Virus record (IMG/VR): IMGVR_UViG_3300042691_026234
Span: 1 to 42,452 of that record
Strand: one strand, 5' to 3'
Source of the DNA: a virus
Length of the DNA: 42,452 nucleotides
A program made the translations under genes and the position numbers. The notes beneath the pieces were generated by a model. That model did not search any database, was not told the origin of the DNA, and saw only the letters and a list, made by a program, of their open reading frames with translations. This document shows positions 36,453 to 42,452 of the stretch, piece by piece (position 1 is the first letter of the stretch; each line of letters begins with the position of its first letter).

Positions 36453-39200
36453 ATGGCTAACCCAATTCTTCCAATTCAAGCAGGAGTAAGTCTTGAATCA
36501 CTTGATCGAGATCGTGACATTGAACAAACACAAATGTCCGAACAAGAAATTGAGCAATTAGAAGAGGCTCTTGGTTTAGAAGATTCCGGCGAATTAGACG
36601 AAGAAGTGATTGAACTGGATGACGGTTCAGTCATCATTAACTACACTGCAACTGAAGGTCCAATGAAGAATCCCGAGTTCTATGCGAACTTGGCAGAAGA
36701 AATGGACGAAGGTACGTTGCAAGGACTAGCAACTGAATTTTTAGATCTAATTGAAGTTGACCGTGAGTCAAGAAAAGAAAGGGATAAGCAGTATGAAGAT
36801 GGATTGCGTAGAACGGGGCTTGGAAAAGATGCGCCAGGAGGGGCGACGTTTGACGGTGCTTCCAAAGTGGTTCACCCAGTTATGGCAGAAAGTTGCGTTG
36901 ACTTCGCGGCTTCGTCGGCTCGTGAATTACTTCCGCCAGAAGGTATTGTAAAATCGCACATTCGTGGCGAGGCAGATCGGGTTCGATTAGAAACCGCAGA
37001 ACGCAAAGCAAACTTCCTTAACTGGCAGTTAACCGAGCAAGTACAAGAATACCGTGATGAGATGGAGCAACTGCTCACTCAGTTACCGTTAGGCGGATCA
37101 CAGTATTTGAAGTGGCGTTATGACTATGAACAAAAACGCCCAACCACCGAGTGGATTCCAATCGACAACATTCTGTTGCCGTATGCAACCACTAACTTCT
37201 ACACTTCCGCTCGTGTTACGGAAGTGCAAGACATTACTGAAGATGTGTTTAAGCAACGAGTGGATCAAGGCATCTACCGTGACATAGACACCACCTACAT
37301 TAGCGAGATTGAGTCTGATCAAATGACTCAATCACAAAAAGCCAACAACAAAATCGAAGGCAAACAAGAGCCGACTAAAAATGTTGATGGTGTTCGGCGA
37401 GTTTACGAAATCACATGTTTCTTACGCTTAGATGATGATGCAGAAACCGAAGGTAAACGTGCCCCTTACATTTTAACAATTGACGACTCTACCAGCAAGG
37501 TATTGTCACTTTATAGAAACTGGTGTTATGGCGACGAGAAACTGGAAAAACTGGATTGGTATGTTGAGTTTAAGTTCATTCCTTGGCGGGGTGCTTATGC
37601 TATTGGCCTTCCACATCTCATTGGTGGCCTTTCTGCTGCTCTTACCGGCGCTCTACGTGCTTTGCTTGACGCTGCTCATATTAACAATAGCCAAACAATG
37701 CTCAAGCTCAAGGGCGGACGCATTAGTGGGCAAAGCGACAGGATTGAACCGACGCAGGTTCTAGAAATTGAAGGTGCACCAGGAGTTGACGATGTACGCA
37801 AGTTGGCAATGCCCTTGCCGTTCAATCAACCCTCTAATGTTTTATTCCAACTGCTTGGTTGGTTAACTGATGCAGCAAAAGGCGTAGTTACAACATCCGA
37901 AGAGAAGATTCGTGATGTTAACTCCAACGCTCCAGTAGGCACAACCCAAGCACTGATCGAGCAAGGTGCAAAAGTATTCTCCAGCATCCATGCACGTCTG
38001 CATCGTTCACAAGCCAAATCGTTAGCGATCCTCTCCCGTATCAATCACTGGTACTTGGAGGAAATGAGCAACGAATCTGGCGAAGAAATTGAGATTCGTG
38101 ACTTTGCGTACAACAACGACATTCGTCCCGTATCCGACCCCAACATTTTCTCGGAAACTCAGCGTTTGGCACAAGCCCAAGCCATCTTGCAGTTGGCTCA
38201 AGGCGCACCCCAGATGTACAACATGCGTGAGGTTCACCTACGCATCCTACGCCAGCTAAAAGTGCCGAACATTAACGACATATTGCCCAATCCAGACGGC
38301 ATTAAAGAGGCGAACCCAGCACTTGAGAACGTCTCGATGACGATGGGCAGACCCGCAGCGGCATACCCCGATCAAGATCATTTGGCACACATCAAGGTGC
38401 ATTTAACCTTTGCCATGGATCCGAATTATGGATCAAGCCCAATTATCGGCCCACAATTTACACCCCATTTATTGGAACACCTCAAACAACACATTACGCT
38501 GCATTATTTGCAAACCATGCGTAATTATGTCAGCCAAGCAGCCGATGGTAAGGACATCTTCAAACTCAACGAAGAGCGACCCTTGGATAAAACCAGCGAA
38601 CAAGCTCTGGCAATTGCTTGTCAAATGGTGTCGATGGATGGTAATGTTGAATTCCAACCAATCCAGCCCGTCATCCAGCAGTTGGTACAGAAAGTACAAC
38701 AAGCCCAGCAAGCACAACGCCAGCAAATGGCTGAGTCTGACCCAACCGCTCAAGTGTTGATGAAAACACAAATGGCGGAAACACAACGCAAAGCAGAAGA
38801 GGCTAAAGTTAAAGCCCAGATGGATGTCCAAAAACAAGAGCAAGACTTTGACATTAAGATCGTTGAGTTGCAACAAAAAGTTGACGAACTCATGGCGAAG
38901 TACAACACCCAAAGCCAAATCGATAGCCAAAAGAACGCTAAAGACATCGCCTTGGCAAATATCAATAACGCAGCTAAAGAACGGGTGGCAATGATTACAA
39001 CTGGTGCTCAATTAGATCAACAGCAACGCCAGATGGAGTTTGAACAAAACCAAACGGCAATCCAAGCTACCCAAACGGCTGAAGAAGAGATTCTAAAGCA
39101 TGGTATTGCGATTGAGCAACAAGCATTTCAACAACAAGCTGAAGCAGTAAAACAGCAATTACAAAATCAACAACCCCCAACAGGAGCAACAAATGTCTGA
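36453..39200 (+). CDS. Portal protein with long C-terminal coiled coil
   Basis: 915 residues. After an acidic N-terminus (1-70), RESRKERDKQYEDGLRRTGL, then GGATFDGASKVVHPVMAESC and a helical core with PHLIGGLSAALTGALRALLD and GTTQALIEQGAKVFSSIHAR, match the large podovirus portal type. This dodecameric ring is the DNA entry/exit channel and terminase docking site. Residues 740-905 are Gln/Lys/Glu-rich and form a long predicted coiled coil, which probably corresponds to the barrel of P22-type portals. The position after terminase and before the GroES-like and scaffold-like genes supports the call. Confidence 0.88.
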   Translation: MANPILPIQAGVSLESLDRDRDIEQTQMSEQEIEQLEEALGLEDSGELDEEVIELDDGSVIINYTATEGPMKNPEFYANLAEEMDEGTLQGLATEFLDLIEVDRESRKERDKQYEDGLRRTGLGKDAPGGATFDGASKVVHPVMAESCVDFAASSARELLPPEGIVKSHIRGEADRVRLETAERKANFLNWQLTEQVQEYRDEMEQLLTQLPLGGSQYLKWRYDYEQKRPTTEWIPIDNILLPYATTNFYTSARVTEVQDITEDVFKQRVDQGIYRDIDTTYISEIESDQMTQSQKANNKIEGKQEPTKNVDGVRRVYEITCFLRLDDDAETEGKRAPYILTIDDSTSKVLSLYRNWCYGDEKLEKLDWYVEFKFIPWRGAYAIGLPHLIGGLSAALTGALRALLDAAHINNSQTMLKLKGGRISGQSDRIEPTQVLEIEGAPGVDDVRKLAMPLPFNQPSNVLFQLLGWLTDAAKGVVTTSEEKIRDVNSNAPVGTTQALIEQGAKVFSSIHARLHRSQAKSLAILSRINHWYLEEMSNESGEEIEIRDFAYNNDIRPVSDPNIFSETQRLAQAQAILQLAQGAPQMYNMREVHLRILRQLKVPNINDILPNPDGIKEANPALENVSMTMGRPAAAYPDQDHLAHIKVHLTFAMDPNYGSSPIIGPQFTPHLLEHLKQHITLHYLQTMRNYVSQAADGKDIFKLNEERPLDKTSEQALAIACQMVSMDGNVEFQPIQPVIQQLVQKVQQAQQAQRQQMAESDPTAQVLMKTQMAETQRKAEEAKVKAQMDVQKQEQDFDIKIVELQQKVDELMAKYNTQSQIDSQKNAKDIALANINNAAKERVAMITTGAQLDQQQRQMEFEQNQTAIQATQTAEEEILKHGIAIEQQAFQQQAEAVKQQLQNQQPPTGATNV

Positions 39201-39414
39201 TCAAAATTTAAAAGGGTTTCGCCAAATCTATCAAGAGACTGGCAAAATCACTAGTGGTGGCGGCCCAGGCGACACCAACATCGATGCTGGCCCATCTGGT
39301 TCACATCGTGACAACAATTGGAAGATTGGTGCCAAACAAGGCAACCTAAAGAACGCTAAAGCAATCGGTCCAGGTAAAAACCTCAAGGACATCAAAGGCG
39401 GTAATTTTTATTAA
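39193..39414 (+). CDS. Small Gly/Lys-rich hypothetical protein
   Basis: 73 residues (ITSGGGPGDTNIDAGPSGSH), largely disordered. The start overlaps the portal stop by 8 bp, with AGGAGC upstream. Possibly a small virion or assembly protein. Confidence 0.65.
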   Translation: MSDQNLKGFRQIYQETGKITSGGGPGDTNIDAGPSGSHRDNNWKIGAKQGNLKNAKAIGPGKNLKDIKGGNFY

Positions 39415-39436
39415 TTGGGGCGGAAATTTTAGTCTT

Positions 39437-39449
39437 TTTGCATAAGTAG
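39437..39449 (+). promoter_or_regulatory. Promoter-like 13-mer, copy 6 (head gene unit)
   Basis: TTTGCATAAGTAG followed by TAAT, with GGGCGG 13 nt upstream. The next ATG begins 4 nt after the motif. Confidence 0.75.
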
Positions 39450-39453
39450 TAAT

Positions 39454-39648
39454 ATGAAGGACTTAATTTCCGAACTAATCGAGCGTTTGCAAAACGCTGA
39501 CAAAAATATAACCGAGGCACTGGCCTCTGGTTCCAACATCCATAACTTTGATGACTATCAAAGAATTTTGGGTAATCGTGAGGGCATAAAACAAGCCCAA
39601 GCGATTTTAGACAACCTCTTACGAGAGGATTCCGAAAACGACGAATAG
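39454..39648 (+). CDS. Small hypothetical protein, possibly leaderless
   Basis: 64 residues, helical (MKDLISELIERLQNADKNIT). The ATG has no ribosome-binding site and lies immediately after the promoter-like motif. Proteins of this size and pattern between portal and scaffold are common in podoviruses; role unknown. Confidence 0.68.
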   Translation: MKDLISELIERLQNADKNITEALASGSNIHNFDDYQRILGNREGIKQAQAILDNLLREDSENDE

Positions 39649-39678
39649 AAGCCGTAGGGCTTTAAGGAGGCATGCCGT

Positions 39679-40119
39679 ATGGCACTCGATGTAAATCAAA
39701 AAGAAGAGCCAGATCTTCGAACTGAGGAAGAATGTTTTCCAAAGATCGATCCTGGTATTGAAGTGGCAGGTGACCGAGTTCTCGTGCAATTACGACGGGA
39801 AAAAGTAACCAGCAAAGGTGGAATCATTCTGGTTGATGAAACCAGACAAACATTGCGGTTTAACGAAACCGTTGCCAAAGTAATACAGATTGGTCCATTA
39901 GCATACAGAAGTCCCGATAACCTTGAGCCTTGGATTGAAGGTCCTTGGTGTAAAGAAGGTGACTTGGTACGGACAATCAAATACGGCGGTGATCGATTCG
40001 TAGTAAATCCCGATGACGGCGGTGCTCCCGTGGTGTTTATCACCATACAAGCACGTGAAATCATTTCTCGCATCAAGTCGTTTGAATATGCGCAGAAAAT
40101 GAAAGCCTTTGTAGACTAA
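39679..40119 (+). CDS. GroES-like co-chaperonin
   Basis: 146 residues. AGDRVLVQLRREKVTSKGGI, then ILVDETR, then the mobile-loop region and FNETVAKVIQIGPLAY, and GDLVRTIKYGGDRF follow the Cpn10 beta-barrel order. Phage GroES analogues (T4 gp31 type) work with host GroEL to fold the capsid protein, which fits its place before the scaffold and capsid genes. An N-terminal extension of about 25 residues and an insert around NLEPWIEGPWC are longer than in bacterial GroES. AAGGAGG lies upstream of the ATG. Confidence 0.85.
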   Translation: MALDVNQKEEPDLRTEEECFPKIDPGIEVAGDRVLVQLRREKVTSKGGIILVDETRQTLRFNETVAKVIQIGPLAYRSPDNLEPWIEGPWCKEGDLVRTIKYGGDRFVVNPDDGGAPVVFITIQAREIISRIKSFEYAQKMKAFVD

Positions 40120-40134
40120 TTTTGAAAGAAAATT

Positions 40135-41133
40135 ATGGCAGAAAATAATATCCCAGTTAAAGAACTGGACGACGGCAGTGCAAAAGTAGCTTTAGAGTTA
40201 GAACAAGATCCTTTCAAAAATGATGAGGATACCACTAAAGCCGAAGAAGAAACTGAACAAACTGAAGATGTTTCCGAAGAAGAAGACTCAGAAGAAACCG
40301 AACAGTATGCAGAAGGCGGAGAAGTAGACGAAACCGACGAAGATCGGGAAGCAATTCGTCAAGCGCGGCGTGAAGAGCGTAGGCTAAAGAAAGAACTAGC
40401 CAAACAGCGCGAATATACCGCTAAAAACAAGATTACTGCACTTGAGCGCCGTAATGCGGAGTTAGCAGAGCGGTTAGCAAAGTTAGAAAGCACCACAGCT
40501 TCCTATCAATTTGCTCAAGTGGACAAGGCGATTGAAGACGAGGCAACTCGTGTTGAATACGCTAAAATGAAATTAGTGCAAGCGGCACAAGCAAATGATG
40601 CCAACGCACAAGTAGAGTATTTAGAGCAACTTCAAGATGCTAAAACCAAGTTGGCACAGATTCAAGCCTACAAAAAGCAACAACTTGAAGAAGCCAAACG
40701 ACCAAAGCAAAATGTACCGAATGAGATTTCTACTGAGGTACAACGACATGCTACTGGTTGGTTAAAAAAGAATACTTGGTATGATCCTCAAGCAAGAGAC
40801 ACTGATAGTCGTATTGCAAAGATTATTGACCAAGATTTAGCGGCAGAAGGTTGGGATCCAGCAGACCCAGAGTATTGGGATGAATTGGATAATCGACTTG
40901 CTGCTCGTTTGCCTCATCGATATTCGGCAAAAGGTGCGAATAGTGTAAGGCGTGTATCTCCCACAGCTTCTAGTAGGACGGCAAATCCCTCTGGAAAAAC
41001 AGGAAATACAATTACACTCAGCAAAGAACGTGTGCAAGCCATTAAAGACGCTGGTGCTTGGGATGACCCAGCAAAGCGTAGTAAAATGATCAAAGCATAC
41101 GCAGAATTCGATAAACAAAATCGTCAAGGATAA
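40135..41133 (+). CDS. Putative scaffolding protein
   Basis: 332 residues. Residues 20-65 are extremely Glu/Asp-rich, 75-200 form a long charged coiled coil (REERRLKKELAKQREYTAKN), and the C-terminus is basic and Ser/Thr/Pro-rich. This composition, with the location just upstream of capsid genes, is typical of podovirus scaffolds that guide prohead assembly and leave before packaging. No enzymatic motif. Confidence 0.78.
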   Translation: MAENNIPVKELDDGSAKVALELEQDPFKNDEDTTKAEEETEQTEDVSEEEDSEETEQYAEGGEVDETDEDREAIRQARREERRLKKELAKQREYTAKNKITALERRNAELAERLAKLESTTASYQFAQVDKAIEDEATRVEYAKMKLVQAAQANDANAQVEYLEQLQDAKTKLAQIQAYKKQQLEEAKRPKQNVPNEISTEVQRHATGWLKKNTWYDPQARDTDSRIAKIIDQDLAAEGWDPADPEYWDELDNRLAARLPHRYSAKGANSVRRVSPTASSRTANPSGKTGNTITLSKERVQAIKDAGAWDDPAKRSKMIKAYAEFDKQNRQG

Positions 41134-41138
41134 TCAAA

Positions 41139-41690
41139 ATGGCAAACGCAAGAATTAAACGTGATATAGATGAACGTCTGGCAGATCGTGTTCAAGAAAC
41201 AAAAGATCGTATTGCAACAGCAGGCGAAAAAGATTTAAATAGGGAGCGTATTGAGGCGTTCCGTGATAAATGGCAAAACAATGCTTTGCCAGACATTCCA
41301 GATGGCTTAGTCCCTGGATTCCATTTGTGTTGGTTATCCACCACAAATAATTATGACAGTATCGACAAACGTATGGCGTTGGGTTATGAGCCAGTGAAAG
41401 CCGCAGAATTAGGAAAAGGCTTTGAGGGACTAGGCAAGATGAGCTCGGGCAAGTTTGAAGGCTGTGTTAGTTGTAACGAGATGGTTCTCTTCAAGTTACC
41501 AGAAGAAATCTATCAAGAAGTGATGCGCATGATGCACTTGGAAGATCCCTTGGAGCATCAACGAAATATTACTGCGAACGTCCGTAGCACTGCTAAAGAC
41601 GGTCAAGGTGGTAGATCAATTCTTGAAGGTGGAGTTTTGGAAATGGAAAAAGAGGCCGCAAAAGCGAATAGTAATATTCGTTTTCAATAA
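41139..41690 (+). CDS. Conserved head-region protein
   Basis: 183 residues. DIPDGLVPGFHLCWLSTTNN, then YDSIDKRMALGYEPVKAAEL, then GCVSCNEMVLFKLPEEIYQE. Proteins with this GFHLCWLST/NxYDSIxxRxxxGYEPV pattern sit next to scaffold genes in several aquatic podoviruses, as I recall; function unknown. Starts 5 bp after the scaffold stop. Confidence 0.72.
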   Translation: MANARIKRDIDERLADRVQETKDRIATAGEKDLNRERIEAFRDKWQNNALPDIPDGLVPGFHLCWLSTTNNYDSIDKRMALGYEPVKAAELGKGFEGLGKMSSGKFEGCVSCNEMVLFKLPEEIYQEVMRMMHLEDPLEHQRNITANVRSTAKDGQGGRSILEGGVLEMEKEAAKANSNIRFQ

Positions 41691-41720
41691 CATTCTTCAA
41701 AAATAACAAAGGAAACATAA

Positions 41721-42398
41721 ATGGCAACAACATTTAAACCCTTTGGTCTGAAGCCTGCATACCATCCAAGTGGTTTGGATCGTGCTACCGCATTTGTTGG
41801 TACGAACTCTTTCCAAGCTGCTACTGATAATACATACAATGCTCCCTACTCTTTGAGTGCAGGTCAAGCATTTTATCAATATCAGCCTGTTGGTCTAAAT
41901 GCCTCAAACCAATTGACTATTGCCGCTACTTCCGCAACTGGCGGTTCCGCTGGTACGGTGTACGGTGTATTTGATGGCGTGGAGTTTACCGACTCCCAAG
42001 GTCGTCGTTCTGTAGCTAAGTGGGCATCTAAGACTCAATTAGATTCTTACACTCAGATCATTTTCTGGCTCTGGACAGACCCAGCAATGGTTTACGAAGC
42101 TCAGATCAACGGTTCTGCTGACGCTAGTTCTATCGGCGCACAGTATGACTTTAGCGGCGCAACTGGTTACACTACTGCTGATGGTATCTCCATTGGTAAC
42201 GGTGGCGCTGGATTCTCAACATGCGCACTAGCGGCTTCCGCTGTAGCTACCACAGTACAAGGTCAAGTCCGTGTAGTTGGTCTAGGACGTGAAGTAGCAT
42301 ACCCACCCGGTGAAACAAACGCTTGGGGTGATACCTACACGATTGTTCAAGTACAGATCGCTAACAACACGTTTGTAGCGCCCAAGGCTTCGGTCTAA
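41721..42398 (+). CDS. Putative capsid-associated (decoration-like) protein
   Basis: 225 residues, Ala/Gly/Ser/Thr-rich and beta-prone, opening MATTFKPFGLKPAYHPSGLD. TVYGVFDGVEFTDSQGRRSV and the C-terminal VQVQIANNTFVAPKASV suggest a small virion surface protein. It directly precedes the gene that is probably the major capsid protein. AAAGGAA precedes the ATG. Role inferred from composition and place. Confidence 0.7.
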   Translation: MATTFKPFGLKPAYHPSGLDRATAFVGTNSFQAATDNTYNAPYSLSAGQAFYQYQPVGLNASNQLTIAATSATGGSAGTVYGVFDGVEFTDSQGRRSVAKWASKTQLDSYTQIIFWLWTDPAMVYEAQINGSADASSIGAQYDFSGATGYTTADGISIGNGGAGFSTCALAASAVATTVQGQVRVVGLGREVAYPPGETNAWGDTYTIVQVQIANNTFVAPKASV

Positions 42399-42421
42399 CA
42401 TTTAACGAAAGGAACTAGCAA

Positions 42422-42452
42422 ATGGCAACCCCAATGCGCAGTACAGACTTTC
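42422..42452 (+). CDS. Start of a gene cut by the window end, probably major capsid protein
   Basis: ATGGCAACCCCAATGCGC with GAAAGGAAC upstream; only MATPMRSTDF is visible. Position after scaffold-like and decoration-like genes suggests the major capsid protein. Identity cannot be confirmed from ten residues. Confidence 0.5.
   Translation, partial: MATPMRSTDF

Overview
The window is a slice of a tailed, double-stranded DNA bacteriophage genome, most likely short-tailed (podovirus-like). The evidence is the phage-type virion genes (terminase large subunit, a long portal with a coiled-coil tail, GroES-like protein, scaffold-like protein, glycine/alanine-rich virion proteins), a phage replication set (family A DNA polymerase, primase/SF3 helicase, SNF2-type helicase, ssDNA-binding protein, RecB-like and VRR-NUC nucleases, class II ribonucleotide reductase), no translation or metabolic genes of a cell, and very tight gene packing with stop/start overlaps. 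The gene style (class II RNR, Leu-type PolA, DUF1289 protein, many very small early genes) resembles phages of aquatic Proteobacteria. This is inference; nothing in the sequence fixes the host.

Layout. 1-8120 (+): late virion/ejection genes. They start inside a truncated gene with a hexanucleotide tract and end with a 1084-residue protein carrying a PcfJ-like module. 8122-21792 (-): replication and nucleotide metabolism. Reading leftward, this begins with the primase/helicase, passes through a chain of ten overlapping genes that includes a helicase and a small sigma-region-4-like protein, then an HNH protein and the small terminase subunit, then the RecB-like nuclease, SSB, RNR, DUF1289 protein and PolA. 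22208-30204 (-): an early-type operon of about 25 mostly tiny genes ending at a terminator (about 22190). It includes a C5 cytosine methyltransferase and a sigma factor that lacks region 4. 30616-31492 (-): a two-gene operon with its own terminator. 31493-32687: a 1.2 kb non-coding, repeat-dense region with palindrome arrays, 9-bp iterons and a 19-bp inverted repeat, which is a candidate origin/control region. 32688-42452 (+): late genes, namely two small genes, a free-standing Hint/LAGLIDADG relic touching the terminase large subunit, a lysozyme-like protein, the portal, GroES-like and scaffold-like proteins, two virion proteins and the first codons of a further gene, probably the major capsid protein.

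Regulation. An exact 13-mer, TTTGCATAAGTAG, occurs six times, each just upstream of a transcription unit and in the orientation of that unit: three on the minus strand before replication genes and three on the plus strand before late genes. I did not see it in front of the early operon, which is instead headed by TAGGG..CCTA elements and one TTGACA-type promoter. The sigma-like gene sits in the early operon. A simple model is that host polymerase reads the early operon, the phage sigma (regions 2-3) with or without the separate region-4-like protein redirects polymerase to the 13-mer, and the replication and late units are switched on. Two alignable blocks of about 110 bp with TATCCATAG/TATCCACAG iterons (21998-22107 and 32436-32551) mark the two main transcription boundaries and may be origins.

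Limits. All calls come from reading sequence. No database search was run, and most small genes have no function I can name.
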